DNA from: Meira nashicola | Lineage: Eukaryota > Basidiomycota > Exobasidiomycetes > Exobasidiales > Brachybasidiaceae | NCBI GenBank assembly: GCA_001600355.1 | Contig: BCJU01000001.1 | Span: 2,501,178 to 2,565,177 of the forward strand | Direction: 5' to 3' | DNA length: 64,000 nt | In this document: positions 1 through 8,497 of the stretch, one piece after another | How the letters are laid out: each line of letters opens with the position of its first letter | Position numbering within the stretch: position 1 is the stretch's first letter | The notes under the pieces: generated by a model | Databases searched by the model: none | Told to the model about the DNA's origin: nothing | The model's input: only the letters and a program-made list of their open reading frames with translations | Made by a program: the position numbers and the translations under genes

Positions 1-328
1 AGAATTGAATTTCAGACTTTCACTTTTGGCTAATTGAAAATGCATAAAATCAGATATAAGGGTTATGGCAAGTCTACCTTTGAGTTCTGTTCTTAGTTTA
101 CTTGGATGGCGTTTTATACGGTAGTTCTGAGTGTGTATGTTTACTGGGCTTAATAAGGTATACTTTTGATACACGTTCCCTCAAAATGTTTTGCAATATG
201 ATAATACAACAGCATGTCAAAAATCAAAAAGATTTAAAAAGGGCTTTTTCTGATCATTTTTCAGCAATCTATTTTCCTCAACAAACAATTTTACAAAATC
301 TCTTCTTTAAACAAAACAAAAGATCAAC
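1..328. other. Left-edge spacer and promoter of the first secreted gene
   Basis: There is no convincing gene here. The only long open frame (102-332) starts at a TTG, has no recognisable domain and overlaps the promoter of the next gene. The last 90 bases hold a weak TATA-like element and an A/C-rich leader ending in AAAGATCAACATG, the style of fungal 5' leaders. Confidence 0.6.
233..242 (+). promoter_or_regulatory. Weak TATA-like box for the 329 gene
   Basis: TTTAAAAAGG lies 87-96 nt upstream of the ATG at 329. It is weaker than the TATAAAAAG boxes of the other secretory genes but sits at a similar distance. Confidence 0.35.
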
Positions 329-520
329 ATGAATTTCAAATTTACCGTGATCATTTTAACATTCTTAGTCATCTTTATGGCAACTGTTGCAAGTGCACCT
401 GTTGAACTTTCAAAGTTGGAAAAAGGTGAAATAGGAGTAAAGATGTACAAGAAAAGATCAGGAGGAAATGGTGGTACTCATTGCTGCCAACCCAGCACAA
501 ATGTGCCTACAAATGAATGA
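329..520 (+). CDS. Small secreted peptide precursor, 63 aa
   Basis: This predicted secretory protein belongs to no family I recognise. Residues 1 to about 23 form a classic signal peptide: a Lys near the N-terminus, a hydrophobic core of Ile/Leu/Val/Phe, and a cut after A-S-A. A short spacer rich in Lys and Glu follows, then a basic site (YKKRSGG) that fits Kex2-type cleavage after KR. Cleavage there would release a C-terminal peptide of about 20 residues that starts SGG, contains an adjacent Cys pair (HCC) and ends PTNE. The ATG at 329 is the first one that gives the signal peptide. The layout matches the gene at 2574, which suggests a secreted-peptide role. There is no CaaX end, so it is not a lipopeptide pheromone. 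Processing and function are inference. Confidence 0.7.
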   Translation: MNFKFTVIILTFLVIFMATVASAPVELSKLEKGEIGVKMYKKRSGGNGGTHCCQPSTNVPTNE

Positions 521-902
521 GTGCAAGTTTGCTTCAAGTTTAAATATTGCTATAAGGCTCTCAAGTTATTTTTTTCTAAACAAACAAACAAGGTCAATAA
601 GTATCTCTTTTCCTTTTTCAAGGTCGTTTCGTTTCGATAATACAATTTAAAAGCTGAAGAAAATAACTAGGTATATAAAGAAATGATGAAATAAAATTAT
701 ATAAATCATTCTCGCGAGAATCTGATCAACACACTTTAAGATAAAAAAGAGGATGAGATTACGAACATTGAAACAATCACAACAAGTACGATTGTACATA
801 AAAGTGTTAAGTAAAGACAGTGGTGAAAACGAAAGAAAAGAATAAAAAAAAGGTTATAATTGTTCTTCAGCAGAATTGTTGATTTGTGTTATATCATTGG
901 AA
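521..902. other. Convergent spacer between two secreted genes
   Basis: This is AT-rich 3' flanking DNA of the 329 gene (+) and the 903 gene (-). It contains several A-rich runs and possible polyadenylation signals, including AATAAA-like stretches near 690 and 842. I see no coding potential. Confidence 0.6.
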
Positions 903-1430
903 TTATAAAACACCTGCTAGTGGACCAGTAACAGTACCTAAAACAGGACTTGCTACACCCGAAACAACTCCTTCAACTTCTGCTGTTAAGCCACCGAAAG
1001 CTTTTGTGATCCATTTAACTCCAATTCCTGAACCACCATCTTGACAAACATTTACGAATTGAGCGAAAACTTTTAATGCAGCAGCGAATTGTAAAGCAGA
1101 AGGTAATTTTGGTGTTGAAATTGTTGACATTGTAAAATCTTGTAAATTTTCCAAAGCACCTGTTACTGCAAATGGATCACCTGAAAGACCACCTTTTGCG
1201 ATTAAAGCGATTAATGTTTTTGTCATATCTTCAAATTGTGAAATATCAATAGGTAAACCTGAATTTCCGTTATCATCATTTGTTGGTGAATAATCATCAC
1301 TTCTTTCTTCTAAAGAGGGAATTGATCTTTTTGAACCAAATTGAACATGAAGTCCTCTTCCTTGTGGAGTAGCAGCAAGAATACCAGTAATTCCGATAAG
1401 GAAAAGAGCTAGAATGAATTTGAATTGCAT
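903..1430 (-). CDS. Secreted protein of unknown function, 175 aa
   Basis: The N-terminus (residues 1-20) is a clear signal peptide with a cut after ILAA. Two basic or acidic-basic sites follow, GSKR at about 34-35 and LEER at about 42-43, so an N-terminal propeptide may be removed by a Kex2-like protease. The rest is a small globular-looking domain with one Cys (NVCQDGG). Its C-terminus is rich in Gly, Val and Ala, with short hydrophobic stretches (EGVVSGVASPVLGTV) that resemble amphipathic helices of surface-binding secreted proteins. I cannot assign a family. The ATG at 1430 is the only start that gives the signal peptide. A TATAAAAAGG box lies about 110 nt upstream. Secretion is well supported; function is unknown. 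Confidence 0.75.
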   Translation of the reverse strand: MQFKFILALFLIGITGILAATPQGRGLHVQFGSKRSIPSLEERSDDYSPTNDDNGNSGLPIDISQFEDMTKTLIALIAKGGLSGDPFAVTGALENLQDFTMSTISTPKLPSALQFAAALKVFAQFVNVCQDGGSGIGVKWITKAFGGLTAEVEGVVSGVASPVLGTVTGPLAGVL

Positions 1431-1535
1431 TGCTTGAATATTGTTGGAAAGAGCGTCTGAGTGAGTATATAAAAAAAGAAGAGTTAAGTGATTATGATGA
1501 TGAAAATGAAGAGAGCATCAATGGCAGAGGGTGTG

Positions 1536-1545
1536 CCTTTTTATA
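1536..1545 (-). promoter_or_regulatory. TATA box of the 903-1430 gene
   Basis: The minus strand reads TATAAAAAGG, 106-115 nt upstream of the ATG at 1430. It matches the eukaryotic TATA consensus well. Confidence 0.6.
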
Positions 1546-2497
1546 CTTTTGCTCTCTTATTCATTGATATCATTCAGCTATAACGGAGTTCCTAATCATT
1601 CAATAAGAATTATTTTTAGCCTAGGGGGAATTTTAAAAAGACGGAATGCCATTTCATTCGATCGGGATAGCGTTTGCGCAGTCCGTCAAAAGATTATAAG
1701 CTAATGTCGGCTATCCACCTTTTATTTAACGCCCATTCATGGTAATTATCACTTTCCAAATTCCCTTTCCGTCGAATCTTTAGCTACATCTATGCAAACC
1801 AAGCCTATAATGTAAGTGCCGCTTCTTTTCGGTTTCTTAGATTCACAATTGAATAAGATACGTACGAGACGGTTAGGTAAATATATGTAACATTCATGCT
1901 CCGTCTTTCGATACTTAAAAACGGTGTCCCGTAAAGAAGTAATAGCGGCGGCACAACCAAATTATTTTCTTTCTTTCGGATGCGGAATGTGTTATTCCAT
2001 ATTTTCATTTTTTTTTCGGATTCGGAATGTTTCAATACATCTGACTCAGGAGTATTATATGATCATGAAGGGTCAAAAAAAAGGGTGGGGACATACATAA
2101 ACTTTTAGAAAGAAGGCATTCATGATGTCATTTTGCATGGTACTTGAGGTTAAATGACAATAATCAGTGTCATTTTCATAATCTTCGAATAAAAATGATG
2201 AATTGTGGTATCCGTGCGAAAAGAAGTTTTGACATTAGATGTTGTTTGTTAGCCATGGCAAAATACTAGAAACTTTTAAAATATAGACAAACTCTGACCG
2301 TATGGCTTGAATAATTATATTACTTTTCAACTAGGCAAAACTTCATTCACAAAATATAAGATGGTCAAAGCAATCGTAAATTCTCTTTTTAAGAACGGTG
2401 ATGGAATGTGGTCAGGTGAACTTTTAAAGGTAAAGGTATAATTTGAATAGATTCATGCTCTTTCACTAAATGCTTGAGATAAGAAGAAGTGTAAGAC

Positions 2498-2506
2498 TAT
2501 AAAAAG
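2498..2506 (+). promoter_or_regulatory. TATA box of the 2574 gene
   Basis: TATAAAAAG lies 68-76 nt upstream of the ATG at 2574, the same sequence and spacing class as for the gene at 10085. Confidence 0.6.
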
Positions 2507-2573
2507 CAGACTATTTCTTCATGATCTGAATTCTTTCTTGAAAGAATATTTTCAATTTCAATTACACTCAAAC

Positions 2574-2735
2574 ATGAACTCAATACTTGCAATTACCGTT
2601 CTCATCTTTGTGTTTGTTGGTATAGCAAGATGTATGGATCAGCCAATAGACCCGATGGACAAACGTAATCTTCAACCAAGAAGATCTGGTCCTCATGCTA
2701 GTAGTCAAACTTGGGATCCTAATAACAGAGGCTGA
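2574..2735 (+). CDS. Small secreted peptide precursor, 53 aa
   Basis: The ATG at 2574 is chosen because it starts directly with a signal peptide (residues 1 to about 20, rich in Ile/Leu/Val/Phe, ending ARC). The open frame extends upstream only to a TTG. The mature part has about 33 residues with two dibasic sites: MDKR at about 33-34 and QPRR at about 39-40. Cleavage after the second would release a 16-residue peptide that starts SGPH and ends NNRG. The order signal peptide, short spacer, dibasic site, then a peptide starting SG is the same as in the 329 gene, although the peptides themselves differ. No known family. TATA box at 2498. A secreted peptide signal or effector is inference only. 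Confidence 0.65.
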   Translation: MNSILAITVLIFVFVGIARCMDQPIDPMDKRNLQPRRSGPHASSQTWDPNNRG

Positions 2736-3263
2736 TTTCATATATAAAGATTTACTCTTAATGCAATATATATATATATGAATTTCTCACGATTGCTATA
2801 CTATAATGAAGATGAATGTTTAATCACGACTCATAACGAATTCAGTCAAGGATCGATCCACAAAAACAGAAAAACATAAAAAAAGAGATACGATGAAGAA
2901 TGTAAAAAAATATATGAAACCCCCCAAAAAAATGTGATGCTCGTAGCCCGCATGAAAATGAATGAATTTTGTTTTATTAGTTGATCTTCTAAGAAAATCT
3001 TTGTTGAAGTTGACTTATGATTCGTACCAGGATAAATCAAGCTACACAGTACATCAATTTCAGGCTATCTTTTATCTAAACTCTCATAAACATTTCAAAG
3101 ATCAGATTTTCATAAGTGAATAAATACATTATTTGAAATCGTTGATGTACTTCGTTATGGGGAATGACTGAGAAGAATTTTATTGAACATCATGACTTGA
3201 GGATATTCTTGTTCTTGAGCTTCGTGGATATCTAGTATCCATTCTCCTATTCTGTCTGCTTCC
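2736..3263. other. Convergent spacer
   Basis: This is the AT-rich 3' flank of the 2574 gene (+) and the Pro-rich gene ending at 3264 (-). It contains a short (TA)n run near 2767-2779. The open frame at 2846-3040 (minus) is low-complexity and not convincing. Confidence 0.55.
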
Positions 3264-3887
3264 TTACATTGAAGGCGGCGGCAAAGTAGTAGAACTGGCT
3301 GGTGGAGGTAATGGTAAAGGACCAGCTTGAGGATTTGGTGGTGGTGGTGCAGGTTGAGGACCTGGACCTGGAATTGGAGCTGGTTTGGGACCTGGACCTG
3401 GAATTGGACGTGGAATTGGACCTGGACCTGGAATTGGACGTGGAATTGGACCTGGAACGGGTTGCGGATTAGGCGTTGGTCCAGGAGATGGAGGTTGTGC
3501 ATTTGGATCAGGTAAAGGTTGAGGGTTCGGTTGCACATTTGGATCAGGTAAAGGTTGCGGGTTCGGTTGCACATTCGGATCAGGTAATGGTTGAGGTACC
3601 GGTTGCGCATTTGGATCTGGTAATGCTTGAGGGACCGGTTGTGCATTTGGATCTGGTAATGGTTGAGAGACCGGTTGCACATTTGGATCAGGTAAAGGTT
3701 GAGGATTGTCTACATCAGGTACTGGCTGAGCAGTGTTTGTAGTCGTTGTACTTGGATCAGGAATAGTTTGACGCTTTGAAAAACGTTTGACTCCTTCGAT
3801 TTGTTGCATGCTTACATCTGCATTCACATTGATAGCAATGATGATTGCTAACAAAGCGGTGGAAAGGATTGCTTGATAGAAGCGCAT
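3264..3887 (-). CDS. Repetitive proline-rich secreted protein, 207 aa
   Basis: Residues 1 to about 24 are a signal peptide (MRFYQAILSTALLAIIIAIN, cut near NADV). A short propeptide with two dibasic sites follows (GVKR and FSKR, about 34-39), so Kex2-type trimming is likely. The rest is low complexity. About six copies of a 12-residue unit of the form PLPDPN-V/A-QPV/N-P-Q are followed by two IPRPIPGPGP units and a tail of Pro, Gly and Ala. There is no Cys and no catalytic motif. Such Pro-rich proteins are usually cell-wall or surface proteins, or effectors. It differs from smut Rep1-type repellent precursors in that the repeats are not separated by KR. Other frames are open across the same DNA because the repeat length (36 bp) is a multiple of three; only this frame has an ATG and signal peptide. 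Confidence 0.75.
   Translation of the reverse strand: MRFYQAILSTALLAIIIAINVNADVSMQQIEGVKRFSKRQTIPDPSTTTTNTAQPVPDVDNPQPLPDPNVQPVSQPLPDPNAQPVPQALPDPNAQPVPQPLPDPNVQPNPQPLPDPNVQPNPQPLPDPNAQPPSPGPTPNPQPVPGPIPRPIPGPGPIPRPIPGPGPKPAPIPGPGPQPAPPPPNPQAGPLPLPPPASSTTLPPPSM
3495..3710. repeat. 36-bp coding minisatellite, about six copies
   Basis: Imperfect tandem copies of a 36-bp unit (each containing GGATCAGGTAAAGGTTG or a close variant on the plus strand) encode the 12-residue PLPDPN repeats of the secreted protein. Copy number is likely to vary between strains. Confidence 0.8.
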
Positions 3888-4765
3888 CTTGATTAAAGAG
3901 TTTGAGTTGAATAGATTTGGGTTTTGTGTGAAGGAAAAAACAAATGAAAGGTGGAAAAGCCGCTCCTTTTAACCTTTTTCGTCAATCGATTGCTTTGATC
4001 ATTTTTGTCTTTCAGGAGTGAGAAGAGGTGTACAACAATCGAGTTGAGATGGTTTGCGTTAAACAACACCGCCTCCAAATTGCCAAGATGCCAATGTTTT
4101 TTTCAATTTGTCCCTACTTCATCTCCGACACCTCCACGAGCAAAAGGGGCTGTGCTTTTCGTATCACCTCGGACTAGTGGGCGGAGCCGTGACAATAAGC
4201 ATATAGGCTTTTATTATCACGTTCGATGGTCATACATGAAACATAAAATACCGTAACGGTCTTTTAAAATAAAATAGACTCCGCTACTTCACTACCACGT
4301 TGGAATAATGAGAAACACATGTCTTCTATGACGCATGACATGAAGTTGATGACATACGATTTCAAAAGGATACTTGGCGGGCGCTAACAAGGCAAAGATG
4401 GTTGAATGTGTAAAGATTGCTTTCTGCGTAGCACGCGTTATTCTGTTAAAACGCGTTGTCAATCTGAGCTTGAAAAATAAATATTCCTTCACTAGAAGAG
4501 GCAGGTTTAAATGAATATTCTCATACGCCAAAAAGTAACACAAAAAAATGGGCTGTGGTTCAAATGTCTACACTCGATCGTCATCTCAGCATTTCATTCG
4601 GACCGTCGACGCCTTTGTATAAAAGGAAAAAAAGGACTAAAGTGCTTATTCGGTGCATGAAAATTTGACAAAAATGCACTTGTGACAAATGTCAATACTT
4701 CGATCGTAATGTGCATGCCTTTGACTTTAGAAGAGATTACAATATAATCCATCTTTTGCGTGGTC
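3888..4765. other. Divergent promoter region, secreted gene and SFI1
   Basis: This 880-bp spacer carries a TATA-like GGTTAAAAGG (minus strand, 3965-3974) and a CAGGAGT element (4013-4019) for the Pro-rich gene. For SFI1 it carries a TATAAAAGG box at 4618 and ACGCGT-type motifs near 4434-4455. The open frames here (4005-4256, 4292-4543, 4594-4839) have no domains and are rejected. Confidence 0.55.
4618..4626 (+). promoter_or_regulatory. TATA-like box upstream of SFI1
   Basis: TATAAAAGG lies 140-148 nt before the ATG at 4766. The sequence is a good match; the distance is longer than for the secretory genes. Confidence 0.4.
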
Positions 4766-7700
4766 ATGAGCCACATTGATTCATACGCAAATCGACGAGA
4801 ACGTGGCCTCGGATCATCCGGAACGAGCCAAGGATCCACTACTTCAACTTCACTCTCTTCAGCTTTTGTTCACTTGACAAAAAAGGAAGTTCAATTCTTT
4901 GATCATGTGATCGACCTTTTGCCAGATAATGCAATCGATTTTAGTGAACTAAAAAAGGCTTATAATCTTGCTCGCCAAGACGTACAATCAATCTTGGGAA
5001 CGCATGTCGATCAACAAACTGACACAGCATTATGGGATGCTCTTCTCCGATTAACACACGTTCGCGCAAAGACATGGGCTCAAAGATGGGACGCTGTTCG
5101 AATGTCTTTAGGTTTACAACCGCTAAACGTAAGCGAAGATGACACAAGCGAAAAAAGCTCAATTGAAGGCGATGAAGAAAATGATACTACAAAGCAATTC
5201 TTTCACGCCAAATCTCGCCCGACGTCTTGGCATGCCAATCGTAATATCGGAATATCCAATGGTCAAAGATCTTCTTCTACTATAATGGAAAGTCCTGCTG
5301 CATCAAGGCTTCAAAGACGTCAAAGTGATCGACCTGTCAACCAAAGTGAGCTAGAGCAACTACGTGCAAGGATGGCAGCTTTGACTGCACAAGCTAATAC
5401 CCTTGCCAGCAGTCTGGAAACCCCATCAGAAGCAGAAATTATACCTTTGAATCGGCCTTCTATTTTAGTAAAACAAATGGGCAGAAATCCAATCACAAAC
5501 AGAGATCGAAAATTGCGTTTTGCAAAATCTGAAGAACGCTTCGATATAAGCAAGGCAACCACAGTTGAGAGCGCTAGCGATGAAGAGGATAAGAAACCAT
5601 TGACAGAGAATTTGGCTGCAGCTTCATCTTCTACACCTGTCAAACGAAGATTTGATGAAGTGGTCGCAAGGTCAAGATTGGAACGCGATGCAGCTCGACG
5701 AGCAGCAGAGGCTCAACAAGAAGCAGACAATGAAGCACAATTGAGTCATCTCTATCGTCAAGCGGATGCTTTGTTTGCAGCGAAAGTACAAAGCAGATGC
5801 TTGTCTTGGTGGTTAACTCTACATCGTAAGCGACAGTCGCAATTACAAAGTGCTCTTCAAAAGCGAAACGAATCATTACAGCTGAAAGCATTCCAATCTT
5901 GGAAAGCAAAGACAGAGAAGCACCAAAAGAAACAAAGTAGTGCTGTGAAAATAGATGTGGTACGATGCAAGCTACGAGCATGGCGCACGTGGATTCGTAG
6001 ATTAAAAGATGAAAGGAAAAAGCATCGTGATGAAAGGCGGATGGAATTGCGCGGTGCATTCGAAGTAATCCGCAGCCGAATGGAACATCGAATAATTTCC
6101 GATACATTTGCAAAATGGCGTATTTCATGGATGGAAGTTAGAGCCACTCGATTTCGTTCGGAACATCTCTTACGCGGAGCGATGAGCTTATGGTCAATTC
6201 AAACATGGCAAACTTCATCTTTGCGAGAGAAAGAGAGGCAAATTGTTGGACAAAAAGATCAAACATTGATTCGATTGGCTCTCTCTAGATGGACGCAAGC
6301 TTACAAGACGCATAATCTTTTGGAAGTAGCACAATCCTTCGATCGTCAACTTACATTACGCACATTCTTCGAACGCTGGTCTAGTGCAAAGGCAGAACAG
6401 GCTATCGTTCATCGTAAAGAAGCATTGGCGGATAGATGGCGTCAACGTCGTATCAAGCAAAAGGTCTGGATTAAATGGTCAAAGAAGGCGATCACTGTAC
6501 TGACTCAGGAAGAGGAAGCAATTCAATTTGAAACTTCAATGGTGCAGAAGCGTGTTTCAACTATCTTCCACTTCTGGCTATTGCGTGAAAGAGAGCAGCT
6601 TTTTCAACGCATCACTTCCGCAAGAACTTTAACAAGATCGATAACGACCTGGCATAATAAGTTCATCAATCTGAAAGAATCTTTGAAAGAACGTGAAATG
6701 AAAATTGTTGCGATCCAAAAACAACACCTACTTCAAAGGTCGTTCAGTGTCTGGCGTGAATCCACATTCAAGATCGTATCTGCTCAAGACTTGGCATCCA
6801 AAAGAGATCGAAGAAAGCTATTAGGTGAAGCGATGGCGGCGTGGAAGCGCGTGAATGAAAAGAGAGTGGTTGATGAACGCAAAGCCATCACTCTTGATGT
6901 GGTAAACACTCAGCGTCATTTCTTGAAGCTGTGGATTAGTCGTAGAAGGGAAGCCAAATTGAACAGATGGAATGAAAAATACCGTCAGTCTACACTGCGT
7001 GCGACGCTATCTTTATGGCTTGCACGCACGCAAGAGAAACAAAGAGAGTCATTAGCCATCGCAATGTTGCGAAATAAGATGGAGAAAAGGATAAGGGCCA
7101 AAATGCTGCATATTTGGACAGAAAGGGTGATTGAACGAAAGAGTACATATATGGAAGCAGCAGAAGCTCGTGATGGCTTATTGGTTCAACGTGCATGGTC
7201 AACCTGGATGCAAGCATGCATAAGACATGAAGACCAATTGAAACTTTCAAACAGCTTTCGCGATGTGAAACAAGAAGACTGGCTTCGACGTTTGTTTAAC
7301 AAATGGATTAGTGCAGCTAGAGCAGAGCGCAACCGACGTGAAAAGATGGAACAATTCTTGATGCAAAGACGCAAAAAGATTCTTGAGAATGTCTTTGAAG
7401 TATGGTACGATCGGTTTGCCGAATCTTCTTTGCATGAAATTGAATTGGAAGCTTTGTTACAGAGACAAGATGCAGTCAAAAGTGACATTTTTGCACGTTG
7501 GAAAGCAAAAACTCGTTCTTTACCTGCTATTCAACTCGAACATGCTCGAATTAAATCAAACGCATTCTATACTTGGCGAGATCGATTACCACTTGCAAAA
7601 TTACGTCGACAAGCAATCACACGCGATCGTATACAAATGGAAGCAAAAGCATTCAACCATTGGCGTCAGATGGCAAAAGCAAAAAGAGCATTTCGTGCTG

Positions 7701-8428
7701 CTGCTCGTTTTGGTGGCCCTTCGGCTGTTCATCTTCGTGCAGTAAGAAGAAGAAGTAGTGGACTTAATGGAGGAGCGAACTCGGGTGGTATCTTTGGAGG
7801 TGTTGGAGGTGGAGGCGGAAGGACACCGAAACGCAGAAATAGAAGTTCGAATGCGATTAGTCAAAGCGCTGATGACCAAAAAGTACAGATCGCAAGACCG
7901 AACAGCGTTGCTGGAGAAATTGAAGATAATCGAGCATATTTGGCTCTTGATGCAGACGTTTCATCTTTGCGTGAATCAGACTTGGTCATCGAAGGTAGCA
8001 GTAGAGGTGGAAGGAATATCGTCAAAACATCGCCTATCAAGCAACCCTCTCACTCCCTCGCTCAACTAGCAGGCCGTCATCTCATCTCGCCAGATAAGTC
8101 AGAATTTTCGCAGGCACGCAGGCAACCAACAGTGAGTAATTGGATCAATCGTACAGGAAGGGCTAATGATGCGTCAAGCGAAGTGTATTCAGAGCCACCT
8201 CAACGTGAAGAAAACGTTGGTAGTAGTCGAAGCCGTTTCGTTGATGTCAATTCCGCAACAGCTGATCGCAGAATGAGTAGAACACCAAGCCCTGCCAGCA
8301 AGACGCAAAGTGAAGCGACACTTCGAATCAAAAACAGTCCTCGTAAAGGCGTATCAGCGAATATTTCTCAACGAACTGGGATCGCAGATATCTTCAATGC
8401 GAGAAGGAGAAAGCAGATGCAACTTTAA
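4766..8428 (+). CDS. SFI1: Sfi1-type centrin-binding spindle pole protein
   Basis: Sfi1 binds centrin (Cdc31) along a long helix and forms the half-bridge of the spindle pole body, controlling its duplication. The N-terminal 320 residues are polar and disordered. From about residue 335 to 960 there are some twenty repeats of about 23-35 residues, each with a central aromatic pair (for example SWWLTLHRKR, AFQSWKAKTE, AWRTWIRRLK, FAKWRISW, LSRWTQAYK, FERWSSAK), which is the Sfi1 signature. The C-terminal 250 residues are Ser/Arg/Gly-rich with several S/T-P-x-K/R sites (TPKRR, TSPIKQ, SPDK, NSPRK). Cdk phosphorylation of such a tail is known to license duplication in yeast. The start is the ATG at 4766; an upstream in-frame GTG is not used by eukaryotes. 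No intron is evident. Tail-to-tail with COX18, with 69 bp between them. Confidence 0.85.
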   Translation: MSHIDSYANRRERGLGSSGTSQGSTTSTSLSSAFVHLTKKEVQFFDHVIDLLPDNAIDFSELKKAYNLARQDVQSILGTHVDQQTDTALWDALLRLTHVRAKTWAQRWDAVRMSLGLQPLNVSEDDTSEKSSIEGDEENDTTKQFFHAKSRPTSWHANRNIGISNGQRSSSTIMESPAASRLQRRQSDRPVNQSELEQLRARMAALTAQANTLASSLETPSEAEIIPLNRPSILVKQMGRNPITNRDRKLRFAKSEERFDISKATTVESASDEEDKKPLTENLAAASSSTPVKRRFDEVVARSRLERDAARRAAEAQQEADNEAQLSHLYRQADALFAAKVQSRCLSWWLTLHRKRQSQLQSALQKRNESLQLKAFQSWKAKTEKHQKKQSSAVKIDVVRCKLRAWRTWIRRLKDERKKHRDERRMELRGAFEVIRSRMEHRIISDTFAKWRISWMEVRATRFRSEHLLRGAMSLWSIQTWQTSSLREKERQIVGQKDQTLIRLALSRWTQAYKTHNLLEVAQSFDRQLTLRTFFERWSSAKAEQAIVHRKEALADRWRQRRIKQKVWIKWSKKAITVLTQEEEAIQFETSMVQKRVSTIFHFWLLREREQLFQRITSARTLTRSITTWHNKFINLKESLKEREMKIVAIQKQHLLQRSFSVWRESTFKIVSAQDLASKRDRRKLLGEAMAAWKRVNEKRVVDERKAITLDVVNTQRHFLKLWISRRREAKLNRWNEKYRQSTLRATLSLWLARTQEKQRESLAIAMLRNKMEKRIRAKMLHIWTERVIERKSTYMEAAEARDGLLVQRAWSTWMQACIRHEDQLKLSNSFRDVKQEDWLRRLFNKWISAARAERNRREKMEQFLMQRRKKILENVFEVWYDRFAESSLHEIELEALLQRQDAVKSDIFARWKAKTRSLPAIQLEHARIKSNAFYTWRDRLPLAKLRRQAITRDRIQMEAKAFNHWRQMAKAKRAFRAAARFGGPSAVHLRAVRRRSSGLNGGANSGGIFGGVGGGGGRTPKRRNRSSNAISQSADDQKVQIARPNSVAGEIEDNRAYLALDADVSSLRESDLVIEGSSRGGRNIVKTSPIKQPSHSLAQLAGRHLISPDKSEFSQARRQPTVSNWINRTGRANDASSEVYSEPPQREENVGSSRSRFVDVNSATADRRMSRTPSPASKTQSEATLRIKNSPRKGVSANISQRTGIADIFNARRRKQMQL

Positions 8429-8497
8429 ATCATTTTCGGACAATTTTTAAAAATATGTATTGTACATTTTACCTGTATTCTATTAATTTCGTTACCT

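Larger units (their letters stand above)
1431..2573. other. Divergent promoter region between two secreted genes
   Basis: This spacer of about 1.1 kb separates divergently transcribed secretory genes. It holds a TATA box for each side (1536-1545 minus, 2498-2506 plus) and a CAGGAGT element at 2047-2053 that recurs upstream of other secretory genes. One open frame (1805-2035, minus) has no domain and no plausible promoter. No RNA gene was seen. Confidence 0.6.

Noticed and set aside
102..332. 76-codon frame at the left edge
   Set aside because: It has a non-ATG start, overlaps the promoter of the 329 gene and has no recognisable feature.
329..520. Lipopeptide mating pheromone precursor
   Set aside because: There is no C-terminal CaaX box, and a signal peptide is present, unlike known basidiomycete pheromone precursors.
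3155..3682. Minus-strand 175-codon frame rich in His/Asn/Gln/Leu overlapping the Pro-rich secreted gene
   Set aside because: It exists only because the 36-bp repeat keeps several frames open. It has no signal peptide or domain, and the other frame has both an ATG and a signal peptide.
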